Shown here: positions 26,637 to 35,270 of the stretch, piece after piece
Layout of the letters: every line of letters starts with the position of its first letter
How positions within the stretch are numbered: position 1 is the stretch's first letter
Assembly: GCA_030426385.1 (NCBI GenBank)
Contig: JAUHYI010000009.1
Location: 22,919 to 86,918, forward strand
DNA from: Phycisphaerae bacterium
Lineage (GTDB): Bacteria; Planctomycetota; Phycisphaerae; Phycisphaerales; Phycisphaeraceae
Reading direction: 5' to 3'
DNA length: 64,000 nucleotides
The notes under the pieces: model-generated
Databases searched by the model: none
What the model was told of the DNA's origin: nothing
Seen by the model: the letters and a program-made list of their open reading frames with translations, nothing else
Made by a program: the position numbers and the translations under genes

Positions 26637-28364
26637 ATGAGCCAACACCACGATCAACCTGATTTTCTGGGGCATTTCTGTCTGGTCCTGCATGGGCATT
26701 TGCCATACGTGTTACGACATGGCACGTGGCCGCACGGCGAAGACTGGCTGTATGAAGCGGCTGCGGAAACGTATCTGCCGATTCTGTCGATGATCGACGA
26801 GTGCGTGTTTTTAAACGCGATGCCGCGCTTCACGATGGGGCTGACGCCGGTGCTGTTGGAACAGTTGTCGCATGAACATTTCAAGGACGGGTTCGAACAT
26901 TATTTGCAGGATCGGGTGGCCCAAGCCAAACGCGATCGCAAGGATTTCGACAAAGTCGACAACGGGCACATGGGTTACCTGGCCGATCAATGGGCCGAGT
27001 GGCATGGCGAATTGCTCGAACAATTTCGCAAGATCGACCGCGATATTCCCAAAGCCTATGGCGAGCGGGCGGCCAAGGGTTATGTGGAAATTCTGACGTC
27101 GAATGCGACGCACGGTTACATGCCGTTGCTGTATGAGGATTCAAGCATTCGTGCGCAGATTCGCGCGGGCATTGCATCGAGCGAACGGATTCTGGGATTC
27201 AAGCCGACGGGGATGTGGTTGCCCGAGTGCGCGTATCGGCCGGGTGGTCCGTGGAATCCGCCGATCGGTTGGGCGGGTAAGGATTATCGCATTGGGATTG
27301 AACATCTGGTGGCTGACGAAGGGATCACGCATTTTTTCGTGGAGAACCATCTGATCGAACAATCGCACAGCGAACAGGTGTTCAACGATGGGCAGTGGTG
27401 GAAAGTGGGTTGGGATGAAGCATCGAAGTATCCTTCGCGTGGTTGGCATTCGGTGAACGAAGCGCATTCGGTGAACAGTGATGGAACGGGGTTGGGCCGA
27501 GCGGTGGCGTTTGCCCGCGATCAGGATGTGTGCGAGAAAGTCTGGTCGGGTTCGATCGGCTATCCGGCGGACGGGGTGTATCTGGAATTCCATAAAAAGT
27601 GGGGCCCCAAGCGCGGGCTGCGCTATTGGAAGATCACCGGCGCGAAGACGGACCTGGGCGATAAGCATTTGTATTACCCGGAAAATGTGCCGGGGAAATT
27701 GCATGAGCATGCCCAGCATTTTGTAAATTCGATCAAGGATAAATTGCGTGCCCACCGCGATCAGACGGGACACACCGGCGTGGTGGTGACGTGTTTTGAT
27801 GCGGAGCTGTTCGGGCACTGGTGGTTTGAAGGGCCGAAGTTTTTGCGTGATGTGATGCTGTCGATCAATTCCGATCCGCAAGTGGCGATGTCGACGACGG
27901 CCAACTATCTGAAGGAGAAGCCTGCGGACAAAGTGGTGTCGATGCCCGAAGGTTCATGGGGCGAGGAAGGCGACCATCGCGTGTGGACCAACGACCAGAT
28001 CAACTGGATGTGGGACATCGAATACCGATGCGAAGCGACGTTCGGTCGGCTAACGAGTGAGTTGGCGTGGCGGGAGAACAAGGAAGTCAAAACGCTGTTG
28101 GAAAAAGCGGGCCGAGAGTTGTTGCTGTTGCAGGCGAGCGATTGGCCGTTCGTGATCCGACGCGGGCAAGCGGTGGACTATGGCATCAAGCGATTCATGC
28201 AACACGTGTCGCGCTTCGAAGTGTTCACGGATCTGGCTGAGAAAGTGGCTGACGATAGCGACTACCTGGGCCAATTGAACGAAGTGGAAAAACACGAGAT
28301 CGCCGATGCGGATTTGCACGACGTGATTTTCCCGGAGATCGATTTGAATTGGTGGAGCATGTGA
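26637..28364 (+). CDS. GH57 1,4-alpha-glucan branching enzyme
   Basis: The 575-aa protein of glycoside hydrolase family 57, DUF1957 type, makes alpha-1,6 branches in glycogen. It opens FCLVLHGHLPYVLRHG and has ATHGYMPLL. The nucleophile is Glu197 in GMWLPECAYRPGG and the acid/base is Asp388 in TCFDAELFGHWWFEGP. The C-terminal helical domain contains QASDWPFVIRRGQAVDYGIKRF, also typical. The ATG at 26637 is the first that fits the family; the frame is open 36 codons upstream. It is divergent from murC. Confidence 0.9.
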   Translation: MSQHHDQPDFLGHFCLVLHGHLPYVLRHGTWPHGEDWLYEAAAETYLPILSMIDECVFLNAMPRFTMGLTPVLLEQLSHEHFKDGFEHYLQDRVAQAKRDRKDFDKVDNGHMGYLADQWAEWHGELLEQFRKIDRDIPKAYGERAAKGYVEILTSNATHGYMPLLYEDSSIRAQIRAGIASSERILGFKPTGMWLPECAYRPGGPWNPPIGWAGKDYRIGIEHLVADEGITHFFVENHLIEQSHSEQVFNDGQWWKVGWDEASKYPSRGWHSVNEAHSVNSDGTGLGRAVAFARDQDVCEKVWSGSIGYPADGVYLEFHKKWGPKRGLRYWKITGAKTDLGDKHLYYPENVPGKLHEHAQHFVNSIKDKLRAHRDQTGHTGVVVTCFDAELFGHWWFEGPKFLRDVMLSINSDPQVAMSTTANYLKEKPADKVVSMPEGSWGEEGDHRVWTNDQINWMWDIEYRCEATFGRLTSELAWRENKEVKTLLEKAGRELLLLQASDWPFVIRRGQAVDYGIKRFMQHVSRFEVFTDLAEKVADDSDYLGQLNEVEKHEIADADLHDVIFPEIDLNWWSM

Positions 28365-28374
28365 GTGGGGGAGG

Positions 28375-28412
28375 AAAAAACCACAGAGACACAGAGGCAC
28401 AGAGAAGAAATG
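28375..28412. repeat. ACACAGAGG-type repeat after the GH57 gene
   Basis: The stretch reads AAAAAACCACAGAGACACAG then AGGCACAGAGAAGAAA, a degenerate nine-base repeat of CACAGAG. I recall strings like this in many unrelated environmental genomes, but cannot check it here. Confidence 0.6.
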
Positions 28413-28470
28413 GAAATCACAGTGAGGCGGTGAGAAGAAGTTTTTGAATGGGGTGTGGGTGGAAATGTTT

Positions 28471-28498
28471 AGCGGGCGACGCGCAGCGTCCCGTTTTG
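28471..28498 (+). terminator. Hairpin with T tail between GH57 and rdgB
   Basis: GCGGGCGACGCGCAGCGTCC forms a GACGC/GCGTC stem extended by GGG/CCC with one unpaired C, followed by G and TTTT. A second copy (GCGGGCGACACGTAGCGTCC) lies at 60106 between convergent genes. It could end the GH57 transcript or be a dispersed palindrome. Confidence 0.5.
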
Positions 28499-28525
28499 AT
28501 GGTGAATTATTTTTGTGGGGAATCA

Positions 28526-29185
28526 ATGGCGAAGGTGATGATGATGGCGACGCGGATTTTACTGGCCACCTCGAACCCGCATAAGTTGGATGAGATTCGG
28601 GCGGTGATTGATTGGGGGGATGCGGATATTGAGTGGGTGTTGTTGGGGGATTTGGAGAACGTGCAGGGTGGGGAGGCGATTGAGGAGCCGGTAGAGGATC
28701 AGGATACGTTTGAGGGCAATGCGTTGTTGAAGGCGCGATACTATGGGCAGGCGAGCGGGTTGGCGTGTGTGGCGGATGATTCCGGATTGGAAGTTGATGC
28801 GCTCAAGGGTGAGCCAGGCGTGCGCAGTGCACGATACAGTGGGGTGAGTGGCGTGAGTGGGGGGGGGCGGGATGTGGTGGATTCAGCGAACAATGCGAAG
28901 CTGTTGGCGGAACTGGAACAGGTGCCCGAGGAGAAACGCACGGCCCGGTTTGTGTGTGCGATGGCGTTTGTCGATCGGGATGCGGATGTCGAAATGGTGG
29001 TGCGTGGTGAGGTGACGGGGCGAATCTTGCGAGAGGCGCGCGGTGCGAATGGGTTTGGGTATGACCCATTGTTTTATGTGCCCGAGCATGGCTGCACGAC
29101 GGCACAAATGTCAGCGGCCCAGAAAAACGCGATCAGTCATCGCGGTTGTGCGGCGCGGTTGTTGTGGGAACGGTTAAAAAAATAA
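28526..29185 (+). CDS. rdgB: XTP/dITP pyrophosphatase RdgB (HAM1)
   Basis: This house-cleaning enzyme hydrolyses non-canonical purine triphosphates, 219 aa. Motifs are ILLATSNPHKLDEIRAVI, EDQDTFEGNALLKARYYG, CVADDSGLEVDALKGEPGVRSARYSG, FVCAMAFVDRD, GANGFGYDPLFYVPE and ISHRGCAARLL. A short Ser/Gly/Val expansion (SGVSGVSGGG) after ARYSG, where relatives are shorter, coincides with a G9 run at 28858. The ATG at 28526 follows GGGG at a good distance; ATGs 5-7 codons later are possible. Confidence 0.93.
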   Translation: MAKVMMMATRILLATSNPHKLDEIRAVIDWGDADIEWVLLGDLENVQGGEAIEEPVEDQDTFEGNALLKARYYGQASGLACVADDSGLEVDALKGEPGVRSARYSGVSGVSGGGRDVVDSANNAKLLAELEQVPEEKRTARFVCAMAFVDRDADVEMVVRGEVTGRILREARGANGFGYDPLFYVPEHGCTTAQMSAAQKNAISHRGCAARLLWERLKK

Positions 29186-29213
29186 CCCGCGACAGGCATC
29201 GCGGGCTATAAAA
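29186..29213 (+). repeat. CCCGCGA-TCGCGGG hairpin after rdgB
   Basis: CCCGCGACAGGCATCGCGGG directly follows the rdgB TAA and is followed by CTATAAAAA. It is the same unit as the pair at 8.9 kb. The stem could act in termination, but no T run follows. Confidence 0.55.
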
Positions 29214-29273
29214 ATTAGTTGAATATCAAAAGTGGCAATCGGTTGCATGACCGTGCGAATTTTTCGGCGCCAA

Positions 29274-31157
29274 TTATTCAGCGGTTGCGTCGCTCATGCC
29301 ATCGCTGTCGACATCGGTATCAGCCGTTTGGTTGAATGCGATGCTGTTGTGATCGAGCAGGGTGCCCAGGGTTTGATAGTAAGCGGCGATGGCGATGTTG
29401 TAATCAACGATCGAACGCATCTCGTCGATTTCGGCGTTGGCCAGGGCATCCTGTCGTCGCAATTTGAAGTCGATGAAATCAAAGGTGAGCGGTTCGCCTG
29501 CGTCCTGTCGGACTTCGATGGCACGGAGGTTGTCGGAAGCGGCCAGTCGGGTGTCGCGGGTCGAGCCGATGAGCTGGTAACGGGTGATCATTTGCCGCAT
29601 GGCAGATTTGACCTCGACGACCACGGACTGGGCAGCACGCTGGTAATCGATGACGGTTTGTTCACGTTCGAGCACGCGTTGTCGGAACGCCGCTTCGGGG
29701 CCACGGTTGCCGATGGGAACTTCGAACTGTGCCCCGATGAGATAGTCGATGAAATTGCCATCGCCCAGGTCGGCATAGGCTTGTCGTCCACTGCCGGTGC
29801 CGATGCCGTTGTAGCGAGCGGTCAGGGACAGGTTTAATTGTGGCAAGCGTTGGTTATCGAAGAAACGCTGCCGAAGGGTGGCGCTGTCGATCGATAGCAA
29901 TGACTGTTGCATGATGGGGCGTTGTCGCAACGCGATGGTGACCGAGTCGAGCAGGCTGACTTGCACGGGCAGGTCGAGCGCGGTGTCGGTGGGAATGATC
30001 AAGGTCTCGCCGGAGATCGACAGCTCTTTGCTGTTGATGAGCAGCTTGAGTCGATCGGTGGCATCACGCACGGATTGCTTGGCCACGATCACACGAGAGC
30101 GACGATCGCCGACGGTGGCAATGGTTTGGGTCACTTCCACGGGGGACACGGTGTATTCTTCGCGGGCTTTGACGATGCCCATGTCGCCGATGCCACGTTC
30201 GAGCAGGCTCTGGGCGACTTGCAATTGGTAGCGTGCGAAGACGAGTTCCCAATAGGCTTGCTCGGTTTGGAACAGGCGTTCCATCAGCGTTTGTCGCAGG
30301 TCTTCAAGCGAAGAGGCACGGACGTTTTCGGTCAGAAGAATTTCAGTGCGATTGATGTCGGTGCCGAAGTTGCGGAGCAACGGTTGGACGACGCTGGTCT
30401 CGACGCTGGCGTTGTAATATTTGAACGGCCCGCCGGTAATGGATGATGAAAACAGCGAAGGGTTTTCGTAGAGGCGTTGCAAAGTGGTGGCGACTTCGAC
30501 GACACCGCCGGTGGTCATGCGTTTGCGGATACCAGTGCGAACCGACAGGTCTTCGCGATCGAGCGCACCGCCGCCGATACTGCTGGTCAGGCTGCTTGGT
30601 CGTGGTGTGTCGGTTTTGTTGTAGTTGAGATCGGCAAAGAGCACAGCATCGAAGTTTGATTCAGCCTGAGTGATTTGCGTTTGATTGACGCCGGGGATGA
30701 TGCGTGCCGAAGCGACGTCGAGGTTGTTTTTGGCTGCCAGATGGATGGCATCACGCAACGAAAGATAGACGGTGTCTTCTTCAGCGGCGAGGTTTTCCTG
30801 ATCGGGCGTGTCGTCAGCCGTGCCGGGATCGGTCAGCAAGTCTGTGCCGATGCGCAACGGCTTGTCTTTGTAAGCGTCGGGGCCACCCATTTTGTTGAGT
30901 TCGTCGCGGCGCTGTTGGCTCAGGTCGTTGGTCAGGTCGCTGGTGGGACGTGATAGCTCAATAACCGGGCCAGCGGCGACGGCATCGAGATAGGCCGTGT
31001 GCGAAGCGATGAGCTGTTGGCGCAGTTCGTCCTGGGTGGACTTTTGCAGCGGGTGGTTGCAACCCTGCATGGCGAGGGTTGCGGCCAGTGTGGCCGAGAT
31101 TGTGGTGGCCGAGGCCCCGATCATCACCACTCGCGTGGCTTTTGACATCCGTTTCAT
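29274..31157 (-). CDS. TolC-family outer-membrane efflux lipoprotein
   Basis: This 627-aa member of the outer-membrane factor family forms the exit duct of export systems. The N-terminal signal has a lipobox-like MQGCN. Two OEP halves are visible, with long coiled-coil helices. Examples are LRDAIHLAAKNNLDVASARI at the start and RFFDNQRLPQLNLSLTARYN and VEVKSAMRQMITRYQLIGSTRD in the second half. No membrane-fusion or RND partner is adjacent. It is convergent with rdgB, with about 90 bases between. Confidence 0.87.
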   Translation of the reverse strand: MKRMSKATRVVMIGASATTISATLAATLAMQGCNHPLQKSTQDELRQQLIASHTAYLDAVAAGPVIELSRPTSDLTNDLSQQRRDELNKMGGPDAYKDKPLRIGTDLLTDPGTADDTPDQENLAAEEDTVYLSLRDAIHLAAKNNLDVASARIIPGVNQTQITQAESNFDAVLFADLNYNKTDTPRPSSLTSSIGGGALDREDLSVRTGIRKRMTTGGVVEVATTLQRLYENPSLFSSSITGGPFKYYNASVETSVVQPLLRNFGTDINRTEILLTENVRASSLEDLRQTLMERLFQTEQAYWELVFARYQLQVAQSLLERGIGDMGIVKAREEYTVSPVEVTQTIATVGDRRSRVIVAKQSVRDATDRLKLLINSKELSISGETLIIPTDTALDLPVQVSLLDSVTIALRQRPIMQQSLLSIDSATLRQRFFDNQRLPQLNLSLTARYNGIGTGSGRQAYADLGDGNFIDYLIGAQFEVPIGNRGPEAAFRQRVLEREQTVIDYQRAAQSVVVEVKSAMRQMITRYQLIGSTRDTRLAASDNLRAIEVRQDAGEPLTFDFIDFKLRRQDALANAEIDEMRSIVDYNIAIAAYYQTLGTLLDHNSIAFNQTADTDVDSDGMSDATAE

Positions 31158-31419
31158 GATCTATGTATCCCTGAGTTTTTCCATCCCTGATCGGAAGTTT
31201 TCTTTGACGGTAACCGCAGTGGGTTACATCGTCAATGCAAGGTGCTAACGTTGGTTAGAACGCTGCAAGGATATGTTATCGGATATTGATCGCATGTGAA
31301 GCCGGGGCGATTGGGCAGGGGAGGGAATGTGGGGAAGTCGGTGGCCAGAAAAAGTTGACGCCGCGACGTTCGCAGAGGCATCGATGTATCACATCAATTT
31401 GGCCTGCGGTCTTTTTGAT

Positions 31420-31547
31420 AGCCCGCCGACGGTGTCGGCGCGGATGAGGATGAGGATGAGGATGCAGATTCAGATGTAGATTGCAGATGCAGATGCAGAC
31501 AGCGGGTATTGGTGGTTATCCTGCCGCGCCGACGCCGTCGGCGGGCT
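31420..31547. repeat. Inverted repeat AGCCCGCCGACGG...
   Basis: The left arm AGCCCGCCGACGGTGTCGGC (then GCGG) and its near-perfect inverse at 31524-31547 enclose about 80 bases. The enclosed DNA is made of GATGAG and AGATGC short repeats (31443-31500). Each arm also folds on itself. It is the main content of the 655-base gap between tolC and leuC, together with the G-run repeat at 31642. Confidence 0.75.
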
Positions 31548-31641
31548 AAAAGTTCTCGCCTATTTGACGTAAATTGCGAGAAATGTCGCGATTTTTCAAA
31601 CTGATTTCGGGTCGATCAATTTCGGGCCAGACGGGTCATCG

Positions 31642-31675
31642 TGGGGGGGGGCGTGGGGGGGATCGTGGGGGGGGA
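31642..31675 (+). repeat. G-run repeat upstream of leuC
   Basis: Three G runs of 6-9 bases are separated by CGT and ATCGT. They lie about 140 bases before the leuC start, with G on the sense strand of leuC. Confidence 0.75.
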
Positions 31676-31812
31676 TCACGGCACGGGTAATTATCGGCTA
31701 AAATACATAGCTCACCCCGCTGTTGTTCCCCTCGGGTTCCGTGAAGGTTTCCCAGGGTGGAGCGACGCGTTATTTTGTGCCAAACAGAATGTCCGTTGCA
31801 GGAGAATCGATA

Positions 31813-33231
31813 ATGTCGCCGCGAAAAATGACCATCACCGAAAAGATCATGGCCGCTCATGCCGGTCGTGCTGACGTTACCCCAGGCGAAAACGTGTGGG
31901 TGGGCGTGGATGTGTTGCTGACCCATGACGTGTGCGGGCCGGGCACGATCGGGATTTTCAAGGAACAGTTCGGCGCCGACGCCAAGGTGTGGAACAAGGA
32001 TGGCGTGGTGATCGTCCCCGACCATTACATTTTTACTGCTGATGAAAAGTGCCATCGCAACATTCAAATCCTGCGCGATTTCGTGACCGAGCAAGGGTTG
32101 AAATATTATTACGATCCGGATTTTCTCAACACAGCCGAGGGCTCGGGTTTCCCCAATCCCTACCGCGATCCGACCAAGACGAATTACAAAGGCGTGTGCC
32201 ACAAAGCACTGCCCGAGGAAGGCCACTGTCGTCCCGGCGAAATTCTGTTGGGCACGGACAGTCACACTTGTACCGCTGGTGCGTTTGGCCAGTTCGCCAC
32301 GGGTGTGGGCAATACCGATGCTGCGTTCGCGCTGGGCGCTGGTCGCACGTGGTTGAAAGTTCCGCCAACGATGAAGTTCACCTTCCATGGCGAGATCCCG
32401 CCGTACCTGACGGCGAAGGATTTGATCCTGGCCGTGATCGGTGAGATCGGCGTGGCTGGTGCGACCTACAAGACCATGTATTTTGCCGGCGAAGGCGTCG
32501 GGTCGTTGACGCTCGAAGACCGCATGACCTTGACCAACATGGCCATCGAAGCCGGCGGCAAAAACGGCGTGTGCGATGTCGATGAAAAGACTTTGCAATA
32601 CGTGCGCGCTCGTTCGACCAAGCCCGATTGGAATGTCTATGCCGACGACGCCGGGGCCGAGTATTGCGCCGAATACGAATGGGACCTGGGCGTGATGGAG
32701 CCGATGGTTGCCAAGCCACATAGCCCGGACAACAAAGACCTGGCCCGCAATTGCAGCGACGTGAAACTGGATCGTGCCTACATCGGTTCATGCACCGGCG
32801 GCAAGATCACCGACATGATTTTCGCCGCAGCTCTGTTCCAGAACAAGCAGGTGAAAATCCCCACGTTCGTCGTGCCCGGCTCGACCGAAGTCCATGCCGA
32901 CATGCTGCGTCTGAACATCACCGGCGAAGAAAAACAGCCCGGCGAAAAAAGCATCTACGAAATTTTCGAAGACGCAGGCTGTCACATGGGTGCGTCAAGT
33001 TGCGCCGCGTGCCTGGGCGGTCCCAAGGATACCTTTGGCCGCCTGAATGAACCGCAGAATTGCATCAGCACCACCAACCGCAATTTCCCCGGCCGCATGG
33101 GCCACAAAGAAGCCGGCGTCTACCTGGCCTCACCCTTGACGGTCGCCGCCAGCGCCCTGACCGGCCACGTCACCGACCCCCGCGAATTCGTCAGCGAACC
33201 GATCATGACCGGCAGTGCAGGGGTGATGTGA
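31813..33231 (+). CDS. leuC: 3-isopropylmalate dehydratase large subunit (aconitase family)
   Basis: This 472-aa enzyme of the LeuC/homoaconitase group has a 4Fe-4S cluster held by Cys residues in YIGSCTGGKI and in SSCAACLGG. GTDSHTCTAGAFGQFATGVGNTDAA and the final STTNRNFPGRMG loop carry substrate residues. MTITEKIMAAHAGRADVTPGE is typical of the LeuC/HACN branch. AGGAG lies eight bases before the ATG at 31813. No small subunit (leuD) or other leucine gene is in the window, so homoaconitate or related substrates cannot be excluded. Confidence 0.9.
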   Translation: MSPRKMTITEKIMAAHAGRADVTPGENVWVGVDVLLTHDVCGPGTIGIFKEQFGADAKVWNKDGVVIVPDHYIFTADEKCHRNIQILRDFVTEQGLKYYYDPDFLNTAEGSGFPNPYRDPTKTNYKGVCHKALPEEGHCRPGEILLGTDSHTCTAGAFGQFATGVGNTDAAFALGAGRTWLKVPPTMKFTFHGEIPPYLTAKDLILAVIGEIGVAGATYKTMYFAGEGVGSLTLEDRMTLTNMAIEAGGKNGVCDVDEKTLQYVRARSTKPDWNVYADDAGAEYCAEYEWDLGVMEPMVAKPHSPDNKDLARNCSDVKLDRAYIGSCTGGKITDMIFAAALFQNKQVKIPTFVVPGSTEVHADMLRLNITGEEKQPGEKSIYEIFEDAGCHMGASSCAACLGGPKDTFGRLNEPQNCISTTNRNFPGRMGHKEAGVYLASPLTVAASALTGHVTDPREFVSEPIMTGSAGVM

Positions 33232-33313
33232 TCCCACCCACATTACTCGCGCAATACGAAACGTCATTGGGCACTGAGGTATTTGGGATATTGATCGTTT
33301 GAAGGAGCCTGGG

Positions 33314-33601
33314 TTGGGACTGACGTTTGAATGGGATCCCGATAAGGCAGCATCAAACCATGTCAAGCATGGTGTTGATTTTGCTGAGGCCGCTACGATT
33401 TTTGGTGACTTGCAGGCTCGGACGATATATGATGAAAGACATTCGGAAGTCGAAGATCGTTTTGTGACGATTGGATATTCCGACCAAGCCCGGCTGCTCG
33501 TCGTGGTCCATACGGATCGAGACGATCATATTCGCATCATCACCGCCCGGTTGGCCTCAACCCGCGAGAGGCAGGAACATGAGCAACGACCCAAAGCCTG
33601 A
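33314..33601 (+). CDS. brnT: BrnT-family toxin
   Basis: This 95-aa RelE-like ribonuclease toxin of a type II module has the family pattern FEWDPDKAASNHVKHGVDFAEAATIF, RFVTIGYSDQARLLVVVHTDR and IRIITARLASTRERQ. The TTG at 33314 is preceded at six bases by a perfect AAGGAG; the frame also has a TTG at 33299 before that site. The gene overlaps the antitoxin by 23 bases, a usual arrangement for BrnTA. Confidence 0.88.
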   Translation: MGLTFEWDPDKAASNHVKHGVDFAEAATIFGDLQARTIYDERHSEVEDRFVTIGYSDQARLLVVVHTDRDDHIRIITARLASTRERQEHEQRPKA

Positions 33602-33794
33602 ACATGACGACGAGTTGGAGCCGTACTACGACTTTTCAAAAGGTGAAGTCGGCAAGTATGCCACACGCTATCAAGCTGGCACGAATGTGGTGAAGTTGGA
33701 TGAGGATGTAGCTCGAGATTTTCCCACGTCCAAAGCGGTCAACGAAGCACTGCGAAAATACCGCGATCTGGCGAAAGATCGGCGCACGGGGTAA
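33579..33794 (+). CDS. brnA: BrnA-family antitoxin
   Basis: This 71-aa partner of BrnT has an acidic N-terminus (MSNDPKPEHDDELEPYYDFS) that would wrap the toxin. A C-terminal ribbon-helix-helix segment, NVVKLDEDVARDFPTSKAVNEA, suits operator binding and autoregulation. GCAGGAAC precedes the ATG. The protein is shorter than some BrnA proteins but complete in layout. Confidence 0.82.
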   Translation: MSNDPKPEHDDELEPYYDFSKGEVGKYATRYQAGTNVVKLDEDVARDFPTSKAVNEALRKYRDLAKDRRTG

Positions 33795-33825
33795 CCACTG
33801 TATTTCACACTGGTGATGGTGTTTT

Positions 33826-34317
33826 TTATACCGCGATTTTGATCACGACTTTGGTGAGTTGTTCGGTGGCGGCCTGGTCGGTGGGCGAGAGGCTTGGGGC
33901 GTGGATGTCGTGGGGATAGTAGATCGCGAACATGCCAGCGGTGTAGGGGGTCAGGGGCAGGTGTGCGAAGTGGGCGGGGTCGTATAACGTTACGTCGTTT
34001 TCGTCGCTGTAGGGTTGCTGTACGTATGTGGGAGGGGCAGTGTTGTCGCTGTCGTGCAGCAGCGCGTGGCCCATGCGTTCGTGGCCAACAGCGATGTATT
34101 GCAGGTCGATGTATTTGCGGTGTGATTCCCAGATGATGTTGGCCGTCGCTTTGGGCTCGTAGCGTTGCACGAGTGCGAAGACATTGTCGCCATCGAGATC
34201 GTATCGGCCGTTGTCGATGGTGGCGACATCGTTGTTCGTCAGATAGTCGAATGCCATCGCCAGGCGAGTGCTGATGGGACGGTACAGGTCGGCGTTTTGG
34301 ATGTGGTCGATGATCAT
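33826..34317 (-). CDS. YhcH/YjgK/YiaL-family protein
   Basis: This 163-aa protein of the DUF386 family has a beta-barrel of cupin-like fold implicated in sialic-acid and other sugar metabolism. Seen are GRYDLDGDNVFALVQRYEP, ESHRKYIDLQYIAVGHERMG and FAIYYPHDIHAPSL, which hold the conserved Glu/His metal or sugar-binding residues. The start is directly downstream of AGTTAAA repeats. It runs the same way as the thioredoxin and typA genes. Confidence 0.87.
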   Translation of the reverse strand: MIIDHIQNADLYRPISTRLAMAFDYLTNNDVATIDNGRYDLDGDNVFALVQRYEPKATANIIWESHRKYIDLQYIAVGHERMGHALLHDSDNTAPPTYVQQPYSDENDVTLYDPAHFAHLPLTPYTAGMFAIYYPHDIHAPSLSPTDQAATEQLTKVVIKIAV

Positions 34318-34323
34318 AATATT

Positions 34324-34387
34324 TAGTTAAAAGTTAAAAGTTAAAAGTTAAAAGTTAAAAGTTAAAAGTTAAAAATTTAAAATTAAA
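34324..34387. repeat. AGTTAAA heptamer tandem repeat upstream of yhcH
   Basis: About seven exact AGTTAAA units are followed by degenerate AATTTAAA and AATTAAA, starting seven bases upstream of the yhcH-type start codon. Three units occupy the equivalent place at 35271-35291 upstream of the thioredoxin-like gene. Confidence 0.85.
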
Positions 34388-34685
34388 AGTAGTCGTTTGG
34401 ATGTTAACACTTTACGAATGGCGATAAATACTCGTGCTGTGATTCATATTAGCCCCCGGTGAATACCGGGGGTCGGGGTTTATTTGAGAGAAAACATTAG
34501 TTCGCACGAATTTTAAACGGGATTGATAATAAGAATTAAAAGTTGCGGGATTGATACGTGTGGGGAGCGCTAAGCCGCAAGCGGCGGGTACGGGATTGCA
34601 AAAACAATCAACTATTTTACCCCGAACTTTACCCCGAACGTGCCAATAGCAATGGGGAAACGTGGGGGGCGTGGGGGGGGGGGGG
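34388..34685. repeat. Duplicated intergenic block, copy A
   Basis: A block of about 300 bases is nearly identical to 35299-35616. Shared parts in order are AGTAGTCGTTTGGATGTTAA, the palindrome CCCCCGGTGAATACCGGGGG (family R3), TTCGCACGAATTTTAAACGG, CTAAGCCGCAAGCGGCGGG and CAATCAACTATTTTACCCC. The block ends in a G-run repeat abutting the stop codon of the thioredoxin-like gene. No open frame of note is present. Confidence 0.88.
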
Positions 34686-35264
34686 TTAGTCGTTGTATTT
34701 TTCGCGGAATCGGCCGGACAGTCGAAGCAGGAGGTGGACACGTTCGATGGTGTCGATCATTTCCTGGAGGACGGTGGCGACCGGGTCGGTGGGCGCGGGT
34801 GCCTGGACGTAATCGTCGCCGAGCATTTTGCGGGCCATGGATCGGTAACGAGAGAGTGTGCGATCGCCGAAGGCGAAGACGGGTTCGAAATCTTCAGCCA
34901 TGAACCATGAGACGGGCACGCGGAAGCCTGCGTTGATTTGCGATTTGACGATGATGTCGGCATGGGCATCTTCGCGCAAGATGAAACGCAAGTCGATGTG
35001 ATCGGGGTTAGCCTCAGCGATGCGTTGCAAGGCTGAACCCTGTAAGGCACAGTCGCCACACCATGTGCCGGTGAGGCAGAGGATGTTGATCTTGCGGGTG
35101 AAGCCTGCGATCAACGCGTGTTGTTCGGGGGATAATTGCAGTTGCTCGTAACGCTGATCCCAAGGCGGACGATGGCCCGCCGGTTCGCCCATAGCCACGA
35201 ATTGAGCGTAGGGGACCGCGAGATCGAATTTGGTTTTCAGTAGTGGGGGTGGGACGGTGATCAT
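34686..35264 (-). CDS. Thioredoxin-fold protein with WCGDC site
   Basis: This 192-aa protein carries an active-site sequence NILCLTGTWCGDCALQGSAL, the CxxC of thioredoxin-like oxidoreductases in its WCGDC form. A cis-Pro strand follows near GFRVPVSWFMAEDFEP. No signal peptide is seen, so it is probably cytoplasmic. The gene is bounded on both sides by the duplicated ~300-base block, so it looks like a cassette. Confidence 0.82.
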   Translation of the reverse strand: MITVPPPLLKTKFDLAVPYAQFVAMGEPAGHRPPWDQRYEQLQLSPEQHALIAGFTRKINILCLTGTWCGDCALQGSALQRIAEANPDHIDLRFILREDAHADIIVKSQINAGFRVPVSWFMAEDFEPVFAFGDRTLSRYRSMARKMLGDDYVQAPAPTDPVATVLQEMIDTIERVHLLLRLSGRFREKYND

Positions 35265-35270
35265 GGTTTT

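Noticed and set aside
31636..32721. Open frame of 361 codons opposite leuC
   Set aside because: Antisense to an aconitase-family gene with intact motifs; composition typical of shadows.
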